A stretch of 64,000 nt of DNA from Burkholderiales bacterium. GTDB lineage: Bacteria > Pseudomonadota > Gammaproteobacteria > Burkholderiales > Eutrophovitaceae. Position 1 is the stretch's first letter. Every line of letters begins with the position of its first letter. Positions 55,149-63,549 of the stretch are shown in pieces. The notes beneath the pieces were generated by a model that was not told where the DNA came from, made no database searches, and saw only the letters and a program-made list of their open reading frames with translations. Location of the stretch: contig DATMAN010000009.1 of the NCBI GenBank assembly GCA_035560005.1, positions 1 through 64,000 on the forward strand, in the 5' to 3' direction. Both the position numbers and the translations under genes were made by a program.

Positions 55149-55826
55149 ATGCGCATACTGGTTGTCGAGGACGAGCCGGTTCTGCAGAAACAGCTTCGCG
55201 CCGAGCTGGAGTCGCAGGGCTACACGGTGGATGCTACCGGCGAGGGCAAAGAAGCGCTCTATTTCGCCACCGAGTACCCCTACGACGCCGCGATCATCGA
55301 TCTGGGTCTGCCCGGGATATCCGGACTGGAAGTGATCGGCCAGCTGCGCAAGCACGGCAGTCGCCTGCCCATCCTGGTGCTCACCGCCCGCGCGCGCTGG
55401 CAGGACAAGGTCACGGGGCTGGAGACCGGGGCCGACGACTACCTCACCAAACCGTTCCAGCCCGAGGAGCTGCAGGCGCGGCTCAAGGCGCTGCTGCGGC
55501 GGGCGGCGGGTGCGACGCGCGACCGGCTGCGCTGCGGGCGGCTCGAAATCGACTTCGGCGCGCAAAAGGTCCTGGTCGACGGCCGGGAAATCGAACTCAC
55601 TTCGTTCGAATATCGCCTGCTCGAGCATCTGGCTCGCGCGCGGCCGCGGGTGCTTTCCAAGGAAGAACTGGCCGCGCATCTCTATCCGCACGACGAAGAG
55701 CGCGACAGCAATGTGATCGAGGTCCTGATCGGCCGCCTGCGGCGCAAGCTCGATCCCGACAGCCGGCTGCAGCCGCTGGAAACCCTGCGCGGACGCGGCT
55801 ATCGCTTCGCCCTTGGCGACGAGTAG
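55149..55826 (+). CDS. PhoP/QseB-like response regulator (OmpR family)
   Basis: A 225-residue regulator. The receiver domain (1-115) has acidic E7-D8, phosphoacceptor D51 (AIIDLGLPG), and the lysine in LTKPFQPEEL. The C-terminal winged helix (about 128-222) shows LTSFEYRLLEHLARARPRVLSKEEL and the RRKLDPDSRLQPLETLRGRGYRF recognition region. It is paired with the kinase at 55987. The tandem 11-mers at 53527 are a candidate target. Confidence 0.94.
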   Translation: MRILVVEDEPVLQKQLRAELESQGYTVDATGEGKEALYFATEYPYDAAIIDLGLPGISGLEVIGQLRKHGSRLPILVLTARARWQDKVTGLETGADDYLTKPFQPEELQARLKALLRRAAGATRDRLRCGRLEIDFGAQKVLVDGREIELTSFEYRLLEHLARARPRVLSKEELAAHLYPHDEERDSNVIEVLIGRLRRKLDPDSRLQPLETLRGRGYRFALGDE

Positions 55827-55877
55827 AAGATCCGGGCGCTCACTGCGGAACACGTTGACGCCGCGGGAGAACCTCGG

Positions 55878-55960
55878 TTTAACCACCAAGGACGCCAAAA
55901 AGGGCAAGATGGATCCATTCGATTCCCTTCTTGGTCAGCCTCGGTTTGGGCCTTGTCTGC
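55878..55960. repeat. nonamer-armed palindromic intergenic element, copy F
   Basis: The left arm (55878-55908) reads ACCACCAAG, GACGCCAAA, AAGGGCAAG. The right arm (55922-55960) reads CCCTTCTTG, GTCAGCCTC, GGTTTGGGC. It lies inside a two-component operon, between regulator and kinase genes, where a 160-base gap is unusual. Confidence 0.6.
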
Positions 55961-55986
55961 ATTGAGAGTCTGCGTTCGAACGTGAA

Positions 55987-57336
55987 ATGCGCTCGCTGAA
56001 CGCACGCATCGCCGTCGGGGCTGGAGTCGTGCTCGCGGTATTCGTCGCGGCCTCCGCATTCGCGCTGGAGCGCGCCTTCCGCGACAGCGCCCGCGGCGCC
56101 CGCCAGGAACGACTGCTAGCTCAGGTATACCTGTTGATGGCGGTGGCGGAAGTGGACGCGCGGGGAGAGTTGTCGATGGGTAACGGCCCGGCCGAGCCGC
56201 GGCTGGACCAGCCGCAGTCCGGCCTCTACGCCTGGATCGTGGACGGCAGCGGACGGACCGTCTGGCGCTCCCGCTCCGCGCTGTCGGTGTCGTTGCCCAA
56301 GATCGCGCCGCTGCCCGCCGCGGTCCAGCGCTTCGCCGAAGCGAAAACGGCCGAAGACGGCCAGGCGTACTTCGCGCAGTCCTACGGGGTGAGCTGGAAC
56401 GTCGGCGGCCGGAGATATCCCTTCACTTTCGCGGTCGCGGAAGATCTGCGCCCGTTCGAACAGCAGCTCAATCTCTATCGGCGCAGCCTCTGGGGCTGGC
56501 TGGGCGCGATGGCGGTGCTGCTGCTTGCCGCACAGTGGGCGATCCTGCGCTGGGGGTTGTCGCCGCTGCGCCGCGTGGCCGACGATCTCACGCGGGTGGA
56601 AGAAGGTGCCCAGCAGCAACTGGCTGGCGACTATCCCGATGAACTCAGGCGGCTCACCGACAACCTGAACGCCCTGCTCGCGCACGAGCGCGCGCAGCGC
56701 AAGCGCTATCGCGACGCGCTCGCCGATCTCGCCCACAGCATGAAGACGCCGCTCGCGCTGATGCGCGCCGCTCTGCGCGAGGCTCGCCCCGACGCCGCGC
56801 TCGCGCGCGCGCTCGACGAACAGGTTCAGCGCATGGACCAGATTGTGGCCTATCACCTTCAGCGTGCGGAAACCGCCGGTCGCATCGGTACCGGCACCTC
56901 GCTCGCACTGCACCCCGCGATCGAACGGGTGGTGCGCGCGATGCAGAAAGTGCACGCGGACAAGGCTGCTCGGGTCGATCTGGCGGTGGACCCGGCACTG
57001 CGCGTCCGGGTGGACGAGGGCGACCTCACCGAGATGCTGGGCAACCTGCTGGACAACGCCTTCAAGTGGTGCCGTAGCCGGATCCGGATCGGCGCATCGG
57101 CGCATTCCGGCACATTGACGCTGACGGTGGAAGACGACGGCGCCGGCATCGCGCCGGCCGATGCCGAGCGCGTGCTACAGCGCGGCGCCCGCGCCGACCA
57201 GTCGGTGCCGGGTCACGGCATCGGGCTCGCTCTCACGCGCGACATCGTCGAGGCTTATGCCGGCGCCATCCGCATCGAGCGCAGTGAGTTGGGTGGGGCG
57301 GCGGTGAGATTGGAGTTACCGGCGGCCGCCCGCTAG
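55987..57336 (+). CDS. PhoQ-like sensor histidine kinase
   Basis: A 449-residue kinase. A membrane helix (8-28), a periplasmic sensor (about 29-166), a second helix (167-188), HAMP (about 189-235), an H-box with the phospho-accepting histidine at about 250 (DLAHSMKTPLAL), and an ATPase domain with NLLDNAFKW (N box), DDGAGIAP (G1) and GHGIGLAL (G2). The H-box and domain order match the PhoQ group. The stop is one base from the convergent SET-domain gene. Confidence 0.94.
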   Translation: MRSLNARIAVGAGVVLAVFVAASAFALERAFRDSARGARQERLLAQVYLLMAVAEVDARGELSMGNGPAEPRLDQPQSGLYAWIVDGSGRTVWRSRSALSVSLPKIAPLPAAVQRFAEAKTAEDGQAYFAQSYGVSWNVGGRRYPFTFAVAEDLRPFEQQLNLYRRSLWGWLGAMAVLLLAAQWAILRWGLSPLRRVADDLTRVEEGAQQQLAGDYPDELRRLTDNLNALLAHERAQRKRYRDALADLAHSMKTPLALMRAALREARPDAALARALDEQVQRMDQIVAYHLQRAETAGRIGTGTSLALHPAIERVVRAMQKVHADKAARVDLAVDPALRVRVDEGDLTEMLGNLLDNAFKWCRSRIRIGASAHSGTLTLTVEDDGAGIAPADAERVLQRGARADQSVPGHGIGLALTRDIVEAYAGAIRIERSELGGAAVRLELPAAAR

Positions 57337-57337
57337 G

Positions 57338-57895
57338 TCAGGCGGTGCGCGGGAATGCCAGCTTCAGCCTGCGCAGCACGTGCGGCGCGAGGGCGCCGAT
57401 CGCCTGGTAATAGGCCAGCCGCTCGGGCGGCAGATCCTCCACGCTGCCCACTTCGCCCCGGCAGTTGGTCGCGCCGCACAGGCAGTGGAAGCGCCAGCCG
57501 GGGAAGGCCTCGATGCCGGCGCGGGTGGTGGTGGTGGCATAGTCGAAGGTGAGTTCTTCCCCGGGCGGGATATCGCGCAGCGCGACCAGAAACACCCTCC
57601 CCCCGCCCCGGAAGTCCAGCCGGCAGTTCGGGTCGCAACTGTGATTCACGAAGTCGTCCAACGCCCCGGAGGGGAGGAACACTTCGTTCTCGCCGACCTC
57701 CATGACATGATCTGGCGCCACCCTGGCCCCGACTTCGAACGTGGCGTGCGGTCCGAAATGTTCCAGCAGCGTCTCGCCTCTGCGGTGCCCGGTCCGGGTG
57801 TAGAGCGCCTGGCCCCTCGGTGTGTCCTTGAGCGCGAGGCCGGGGTGGGGAGGCAGGACGCCCTCGGGCACGCGGGACGGCTGGTCGGTCGGCAA
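57338..57895 (-). CDS. SET-domain protein
   Basis: About 185 residues. The start is uncertain: a TTG at 57895 or a GTG at 57871 both leave the domain intact, and further upstream codons look non-coding. Core SET motifs are NHSCDPNC (Lys-methyltransferase active-site loop) and GEELTFDYATT. A cysteine cluster after it (CLCGATNCRG) resembles the post-SET zinc site. SET proteins methylate lysines; bacterial ones are few and mostly uncharacterised. The neighbouring genes give no clue to its substrate. Confidence 0.82.
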   Translation of the reverse strand: MPTDQPSRVPEGVLPPHPGLALKDTPRGQALYTRTGHRRGETLLEHFGPHATFEVGARVAPDHVMEVGENEVFLPSGALDDFVNHSCDPNCRLDFRGGGRVFLVALRDIPPGEELTFDYATTTTRAGIEAFPGWRFHCLCGATNCRGEVGSVEDLPPERLAYYQAIGALAPHVLRRLKLAFPRTA

Positions 57896-58112
57896 GCGCA
57901 GGCAACCCCTTTGTCGAAAATGCGTAAGCGTCACACAAACCGCGCGCGGCGGGAAGACACCCCTTTGCGCCGTGCGCCCGGGGGTGTATGTTCCCGGCAT
58001 GAGCGCGGCCCACCCCGCGACGCTTCCGCCACGCGCGTGTTCGGAGGCTTGCCGTGCGTCATCGACACGACGCGCCCGCATCGCCGGGCGTGTTCCATTC
58101 GCGGAGAACGGC

Positions 58113-59441
58113 ATGACACGAACCAACGAACACTGGGTCGAGCGCCGCCAGGCGGCGGTGGCACGCGGCGTGGCCAGCGCGCACCCGATCTACGTCGAGC
58201 GCGCGGAAAACGCCGAGCTGTGGGACGTGGAGGGCCGGCGCTACCTCGACTTCGCCGGCGGCATCGCGGTGGTCAACACCGGCCATCGCCATCCCAAAGT
58301 CATGGCCGCGGTCGACGCGCAGCTCAAGCGCTTCACGCACACCGCCTTCCAGGTGGTGCCTTACGAGTCGTATGTCCTGCTGGCGGAGAAGCTGAACGCA
58401 CTCGCGCCGATCCGCGGACCGGTGAAATCGATCCTGTTCTCCACCGGCGCGGAAGCGGTCGAGAACGCGATCAAGATCGCGCGCGCCGCCACGGGGCGGC
58501 CTGCAGTGATCGCCTTCTCCGGCGCCTTCCACGGTCGGACGCTGTTCGCCACCGGGATGACCGGCAAGACCGTGCCCTACAAGTCCGGCTTCGGCCCGTT
58601 CGGCGGCGAGATCTACCATGCCCCCTTTCCGATCCCGTATCACGGCGTGACCGTGGACGACGCGATCGGCGGAATCGAGCGGCTGTTCAAGACCGACATC
58701 GAGCCCTCGCGCGTGGCGGCGATCGTCGTGGAGCCGGTGCAGGGCGAAGGCGGCTACTACATCGCGCCGTTCGACTTCCTGAAGCGGCTGCGCACGCTCT
58801 GTGACCAGCACGGCATTGTCTTCGTCGCCGACGAGGTGCAAAGCGGGTTCGCGCGTACCGGCAAGTTCTTCGCCATCGAGCACGCGGGCGTGGAACCGGA
58901 TCTGATCACCATCGCGAAAAGCCTAGCCGGCGGCTTCGTGCTATCCGGCGTCGTGGGGCGCGCCGGCATCATGGATGCTCCAGGTCCGGGTGGTCTCGGC
59001 GGAACCTACGCCGGCCATCCCGTCGGCTGCGCGGCCGCGCTCGCGGTCATCGAAGTCATCCTGGAGGAAAAGCTCAACGAGCGCAGCCTGGCGATCGGCG
59101 CACGCATCGACACACGGCTCAAGGCGATGAAAGCGCGGCCGGACAGCGCACCGATCGGCGACGTTCGTCACCTCGGCGCGATGGCCGCCTTCGAGCTGAT
59201 CAAGACGCGCGGCGGCAACGAACCCGATGCTGATGCCGCCAAGGCGCTCACCGCGCGGGCGCTCGCCCATGGGCTCATCCTGCTCACCTGTGGCGTGTTC
59301 GGCAATGCCATCCGCATCATGGTGCCGGTGACCGTGAGCGACGCCGTGCTCGACGAAGGGCTGGACATCATCGAGCGCTCGCTGCTTGAAATCGCCGACA
59401 CCCGTTCCCTCGCCCTGCCTCCTCTGGCCGCCGCCCGGTAA
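58113..59441 (+). CDS. gabT: GabT-type 4-aminobutyrate aminotransferase
   Basis: A 442-residue class III PLP aminotransferase. ATG 58113 has a GGAG site; the longer frame upstream is out of family. Motifs are STGAEAVENAIKIAR (phosphate loop), AFHGRTLFA, VVEPVQGEGGYY, DEVQSGFARTG and the PLP lysine in ITIAKSLAGG. It transfers the amino group of GABA (or a related omega-amine) to 2-oxoglutarate. No gabD succinate-semialdehyde dehydrogenase is present in the window. Confidence 0.9.
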   Translation: MTRTNEHWVERRQAAVARGVASAHPIYVERAENAELWDVEGRRYLDFAGGIAVVNTGHRHPKVMAAVDAQLKRFTHTAFQVVPYESYVLLAEKLNALAPIRGPVKSILFSTGAEAVENAIKIARAATGRPAVIAFSGAFHGRTLFATGMTGKTVPYKSGFGPFGGEIYHAPFPIPYHGVTVDDAIGGIERLFKTDIEPSRVAAIVVEPVQGEGGYYIAPFDFLKRLRTLCDQHGIVFVADEVQSGFARTGKFFAIEHAGVEPDLITIAKSLAGGFVLSGVVGRAGIMDAPGPGGLGGTYAGHPVGCAAALAVIEVILEEKLNERSLAIGARIDTRLKAMKARPDSAPIGDVRHLGAMAAFELIKTRGGNEPDADAAKALTARALAHGLILLTCGVFGNAIRIMVPVTVSDAVLDEGLDIIERSLLEIADTRSLALPPLAAAR

Positions 59442-59460
59442 TATCGAAGAACTTGAACAG

Positions 59461-59650
59461 CGAACCACAAAGACACGAAACAAAGCGGCACAAAGAATTT
59501 CTGCTATGCGGGATGTCTTGTGTCCTTGTATGTTTGATTTGTTCGTTATACCGGGAAACGGTAAATCGCTTCTGTCCCGCTTGAAGCCGACACGAAGCTC
59601 GATCGCCGTTTCCTGCTTTCGTGCTCTTTGTGCCTTAGTGATGATCTCCC
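59461..59650. repeat. nonamer-armed palindromic intergenic element, copy G (compound)
   Basis: The left arm (59463-59498) reads ACCACAAAG, ACACGAAAC and CACAAAGAA. There are two right-type arms: 59513-59545 (TGTCTTGTGTCCTTGTATG) and 59610-59650 (TTTCGTGCT, CTTTGTGCC, TTAGTGATG). The arrangement suggests two nested or abutting copies in the gap before the deacetylase gene. Confidence 0.65.
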
Positions 59651-59701
59651 GCAAGTTGGGTTCGCTCGGGTCGCCCGAGTCGAGAAATTGATTTTCTTCC
59701 A

Positions 59702-60517
59702 TTGACTGAGAGATTCGAAGTTCAACCCTGGAAACCGTCGCCGACGATCCGCGCGTCGTTCGCCCTGCATGCGGTTGCGGGTCTCGCGTTGGCGGTGCAC
59801 CCGCCGGCGTGGCCGTGGGCGCTTGGAGCGGTCGCGGCCAATCATGCCTTTCTGACCGCGCTGGGACTTTGGCCGACAAGCGCGCTGCTCGGACCGAACA
59901 TGCTGCGCCTGCCGCTGGAGGCGGCACGGCGCGGAGCAATCGCGCTCACCATCGACGACGGGCCCGATCCGGTAGTCACTCCGGCGCTGCTCGACACGCT
60001 CGATCGCTACGGCGCCAGGGCGAGCTTCTTCTGCATCGGTGTTCGCGCCGCCAGGCATCGCGATCTCGTCCGCGAGATCGCGCGGCGCGGCCACAGCGTC
60101 GAGAATCACACCCAGCATCATTCGCCCTGGTTTTCGCTGCACGGGCTGCGCCGACTGCGCGTGGAGATCGAGGCGGCGCAGGACATTCTCGGCACGCTCG
60201 CCGGCCGGGCGCCGAGATTCTTCCGCGCCCCGGCCGGCCTGCGCAGTCCGCTGCTCGATCCGGTGATCAACCGCCTGGGGCTGCGCCAGGTGGCATGGAC
60301 GCGGCGCGGATTCGACACCGTGACGAGCGACCCTGCCCGCGTGCTCGGCCGGCTCACGAGAAGGCTTGTCGCGGGCGACATCCTGCTGCTGCACGACGGC
60401 GGCGGTCGCATCGCCTCCAACGGACGGGCGGTCGCGCTCGAGGTGCTGCCCGCGCTGCTCGAACACATCGCACGGCGCGGATGGAGGTGCCTGTCCTTGC
60501 CGGTAGCGTGCCCGTGA
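59702..60517 (+). CDS. polysaccharide deacetylase (CE4 family), membrane-associated
   Basis: A 271-residue protein starting at TTG, with two N-terminal hydrophobic segments (about 15-60), then a NodB-type domain. ALTIDDGPDP carries the catalytic and metal aspartates, SVENHTQHH the metal histidines, and FFRAPAGLRSP the third motif. It removes acetyl groups from an envelope or lipid-linked sugar. The stop overlaps the following methyltransferase start (GTGA), implying coupled expression and related function. Confidence 0.88.
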   Translation: MTERFEVQPWKPSPTIRASFALHAVAGLALAVHPPAWPWALGAVAANHAFLTALGLWPTSALLGPNMLRLPLEAARRGAIALTIDDGPDPVVTPALLDTLDRYGARASFFCIGVRAARHRDLVREIARRGHSVENHTQHHSPWFSLHGLRRLRVEIEAAQDILGTLAGRAPRFFRAPAGLRSPLLDPVINRLGLRQVAWTRRGFDTVTSDPARVLGRLTRRLVAGDILLLHDGGGRIASNGRAVALEVLPALLEHIARRGWRCLSLPVACP

Positions 60518-61236
60518 CCGTCGAGCGACGGCTGATCGAGGCCACGGCGATGCGCTATCTCCCGGCCGGTTCCTATGCCTACCACTATGCGCGCGGCAAG
60601 CTGCGGCACGATCCGCTGTACTTCCAGTTGCTGCGGGACGGTCTGATTCCGGATGAAGCGCGCGTACTCGACCTCGGTTGCGGGCAGGGCATCCTGCTGG
60701 CGCTGCTCGACACGGTCGGCCGGTTCTTCCACGTATCCGATCGACCCGACGGCTGGCCGCAGGTGCCGAGCGACCTTCGCCTGCGCGGCATCGACCGCCA
60801 ACCGCGCGCCGTGCGGCGCGCGCGCGTTGCGCTTGGCGCGGCGGCCAGCATCGTGCAGGCCGATCTGCGCTCGGCGCAGTTGCCGGATAGCGACGTGATT
60901 GCGCTGTTCGATGTCCTGCACTATCTGCCTCCCGCTGCCCAGGAAGAAATCCTCGGGCGGGCCGTGCGCGCGCTGCATCGCGACGGCACCTTGCTCCTCC
61001 GCGTCGCGGACCGGCAACGCCTTGCGCGCAGCCGGCTCACCGTGTTGTCCGATCGACTCGCAACCCTGATGCGCGGCGAAGCCTGGGGCGCTTACCACCT
61101 TCGCCCCCTGTGGGAGTGGAAGGACCTCCTGCAGTCGCTGGGACTGCAGGCGCAGACGATGCCGATGAGTCAGGGCACGCCCTTCGCCAATGTTCTCCTG
61201 ATCGCAAGGCGGAGAGGAGTAGCAGGTGACCGGTGA
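60514..61236 (+). CDS. class I SAM-dependent methyltransferase
   Basis: About 240 residues, starting at a GTG that overlaps the deacetylase stop. ARVLDLGCGQGILLALL is the SAM-binding glycine loop (about residues 47-63), and VIALFDVLHYLPPAAQEEIL is motif IV/post-I of the small-molecule type. An alternative ATG at 60481 would overlap the deacetylase more. The substrate is unknown; coupling suggests a role in the same glycan or lipid modification. Confidence 0.85.
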   Translation: MTVERRLIEATAMRYLPAGSYAYHYARGKLRHDPLYFQLLRDGLIPDEARVLDLGCGQGILLALLDTVGRFFHVSDRPDGWPQVPSDLRLRGIDRQPRAVRRARVALGAAASIVQADLRSAQLPDSDVIALFDVLHYLPPAAQEEILGRAVRALHRDGTLLLRVADRQRLARSRLTVLSDRLATLMRGEAWGAYHLRPLWEWKDLLQSLGLQAQTMPMSQGTPFANVLLIARRRGVAGDR

Positions 61237-61402
61237 CAGGTGACGGGGCGAGTCACGGGCGTGTCGCGCGCTTACACGTGTGCTCTCGCGTTTCATGCCG
61301 AACGCCCGTGCCGCGGAGTTTGCGCCCCGCCTCTCGTTGCACTACGCTCCTACTCGCCGCGGCACCAGCTTTTCGCTCTCACCCGTCACTGGGCGAGTCT
61401 CA
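61224..61402. repeat. second repeat type: GTGAC-armed imperfect inverted repeat
   Basis: The left arm (61224-61258) is built from GGTGACCGGTGACAGGTGACG; the right arm (61372-61402) carries the opposite strand pattern CTCACCCGTCACTGG. The left arm begins inside the last codons of the methyltransferase. It differs in core unit (about 8 bp, GTGACrGG) from the nonamer elements. A similar single arm occurs at 41600 (AGTGACGAGTGACGCGCGACGG). Confidence 0.45.
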
Positions 61403-61409
61403 GCCACCC

Positions 61410-62291
61410 ATGCCAGAACTTCCCGACATCACCGTCTACTGCGAGCACATCGAAAAGCGCGTGCTGGGCAATCCGCTTCGCGGCGTGACCCTCAACTCGC
61501 CTTTCGTGCTGCGCACCGCGGTTCCACCCATCGGCGCCGTGACAGGCCGCAAGGTGACTGGAGTGAACCGATCGGGAAAGCGCATCGTGCTCTCGCTCGA
61601 AGGCGAGCTGCACCTGGTGATCCATCTGATGATCGCCGGCAGGCTGCACTGGAACACGGCAGGCAAGAACCCCGGTCGCCGGCCGCTGGCGGCTCTGGAG
61701 TTCCCCGACGGGTGGTTGACCTTGACCGAGGCCGGAACGAAACGCCGCGCCTCGATTCATCTCGTGCAAGGCGCCGCGGCGCTTGCGGCCATGAACCCCG
61801 GTGGACTCGAGCCGCTCACCGCGACGCGCGAAGAATTCGTGGCGCGGTTGCTCGCCGGGAATCACACGCTCAAACGCGCGCTGACCGACCCGCGCCTCTT
61901 CAGCGGCATCGGCAACGCCTACTCCGACGAGATCCTGCACCGCGCACGGCTCTCTCCGATCGCGATGACCCGCTCGCTTGGCGAAGAAGAGAAGAACCGG
62001 CTGTTCGAGGCGACCCGGCAGGTGCTCACCCAGTGGACGCAGCGGCTGCGCAAAGAAAGCGGCGAGGAGTTTCCCGAAAAGATCACCGCCTTCCGCGAAG
62101 GCTTTGCCGTTCACGGCCGCTACGGCAAGCCCTGCCCGGTGTGCGGCTCGCCGGTGCAACGGATCGTCTACGCGGAGAACGAAACCAACTACTGCGCCCG
62201 CTGCCAGACCGGCGGCAAGCTGCTGGCCGACCGGTCGCTCTCCCGCCTGCTCAAGAAGAGCTGGCCCAAGTCCATCGACGAACTCGGATAA
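61410..62291 (+). CDS. Fpg/Nei-family DNA glycosylase
   Basis: A 293-residue enzyme starting MPELPDITVYCE, where the N-terminal proline and glutamate (P2, E3 counting Met) are the catalytic residues. The helix-two-turn-helix is around 150-220 (ALTDPRLFSGIGNAYSDEIL). The C-terminal zinc finger CPVC...CARC holds the DNA-binding Arg loop region. It removes oxidised bases such as 8-oxoguanine or hydroxypyrimidines. The YCEHIEKRVLG start resembles a Fpg paralogue rather than canonical MutM, so I give no symbol. Confidence 0.9.
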   Translation: MPELPDITVYCEHIEKRVLGNPLRGVTLNSPFVLRTAVPPIGAVTGRKVTGVNRSGKRIVLSLEGELHLVIHLMIAGRLHWNTAGKNPGRRPLAALEFPDGWLTLTEAGTKRRASIHLVQGAAALAAMNPGGLEPLTATREEFVARLLAGNHTLKRALTDPRLFSGIGNAYSDEILHRARLSPIAMTRSLGEEEKNRLFEATRQVLTQWTQRLRKESGEEFPEKITAFREGFAVHGRYGKPCPVCGSPVQRIVYAENETNYCARCQTGGKLLADRSLSRLLKKSWPKSIDELG

Positions 62292-62498
62292 AGAAAGGCG
62301 GCTCCGCCGCGGCGCCACCCCATCCCTATCTAGCGCTCGCGCAGCAAAGGTCTGTATGTCGAGGACCGCCTGTATTTCGTTGAAGGAGGCCAGGTTGTGG
62401 GTCTCGCGGATGTTGCTGTTCCGATCGATCAGGAAAGCCCGGCCCAACGCGGCCATCATGAGTCTTTCCCGCAAGCCTCTCGCTGCACCGAATCATCT
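62292..62498. other. intergenic region, 207 bp, no recognised gene
   Basis: Between the convergent glycosylase and cysteine synthase genes. A minus-strand frame at about 62330-62474 (MMAALGRAFLIDRNSNIRETHNL...) reads like real protein but matches no family I know and runs antisense into the glycosylase, so it may be a gene remnant or chance. Confidence 0.35.
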
Positions 62499-63434
62499 TC
62501 AATCCATCAAGCCGGCGAACAACGGCGTGGTGAGATAGCGCTCGCCATAGGAAGGAACGATCGCGACGATCATCTTTCCCGTCGAGTCGGGCCGCATGCC
62601 GACTTGCAGCGCGGCCCACATGGCCGCTCCGGCCGAGATGCCGACCATCAGCCCCTCCTCCCTGGCCATGCGCCGCGCCACATCGAGCGCATCTTCGTTC
62701 CTGACCCGGATGATTTCGTCGCAGACTTCGCGGTCGAGCACGTCGGGAACGAAGCCCGCACCCAACCCCTGGATCATGTGCGGGCCTTTCTGCCCGCCGG
62801 AGAGCACCGGCGAGGCGTCCGGCTCCACCGCGACACAGCGAAACGACGGCTTGCGCGCCTTGATCACTTGGCCCACACCGCTGATCGTGCCGCCGGTGCC
62901 CACGCCCGAGATCAGGATGTCGGCCCTGCCTTCGGTGTCGCGCCAGATCTCCTCGGCGGTGGTTGCGCGGTGGATCGCGGGATTGGCCGGGTTCTTGAAC
63001 TGCTGCGGCATGAAGTAGCGCTTCGGGTCGGTGGCGACGATCTCCTCGGCACGCCTGACCGCGCCGATAGCCCCTTCGGCCGCCGGGGTGAGGATCAGCT
63101 CGGCACCGAACGCGCGGATCACCGCGCGCCGCTCCCTGCTCATCGACTCCGGCATGGTCAGCAGCAGTCGATATCCCTTCGCCGCGCAGACGAAGGCAAG
63201 CGCGATACCGGTATTGCCACTGGTGGGCTCGACGATGACGGTATCGGGCCCGATGAGGCCGGCCTCCTCGGCCGCGGTAATCATCGCGACGCCGATCCGG
63301 TCCTTGACGCTCAGACCGGGCCCGAAGTATTCGAGTTTGGCGACGATCTCGGCTTTGCAGCCGCTCGACAGCCTGTTGATGCGAACGAGCGGCGTTCCGC
63401 CCACCAGCTCGAGAGCGTTCCGCGCGACTTTCAT
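62499..63434 (-). CDS. cysK: CysK, cysteine synthase A
   Basis: A 311-residue PLP enzyme (O-acetylserine sulfhydrylase) that makes cysteine from O-acetylserine and sulfide. ATG 63434 has a GGGGGAT site; a GTG 42 bases upstream is less likely. [11 protein letters not shown], the PLP lysine in LSVKDR (K44), [10 protein letters not shown] and the phosphate loop GTGGTISG are intact. Its C-terminal [12 protein letters not shown] is the CysK-type end. Confidence 0.94.
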   Translation of the reverse strand: MKVARNALELVGGTPLVRINRLSSGCKAEIVAKLEYFGPGLSVKDRIGVAMITAAEEAGLIGPDTVIVEPTSGNTGIALAFVCAAKGYRLLLTMPESMSRERRAVIRAFGAELILTPAAEGAIGAVRRAEEIVATDPKRYFMPQQFKNPANPAIHRATTAEEIWRDTEGRADILISGVGTGGTISGVGQVIKARKPSFRCVAVEPDASPVLSGGQKGPHMIQGLGAGFVPDVLDREVCDEIIRVRNEDALDVARRMAREEGLMVGISAGAAMWAALQVGMRPDSTGKMIVAIVPSYGERYLTTPLFAGLMD

Positions 63435-63549
63435 GATTCCATCCCCCATCGGCCGCCGGGACAGTTCCGCAGCCATTCCCGCGAATTGCGGGGCGCGGTG
63501 CGATCTTACGTCAAAGCGCGTACGCCCGCCCCGGCCCGTTCACGGCACG

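Noticed and set aside
62326..62474. A protein-like minus-strand stretch between the glycosylase and cysK
   Set aside because: It could be a gene remnant, but I recognise no family and the frame continues antisense through the glycosylase.
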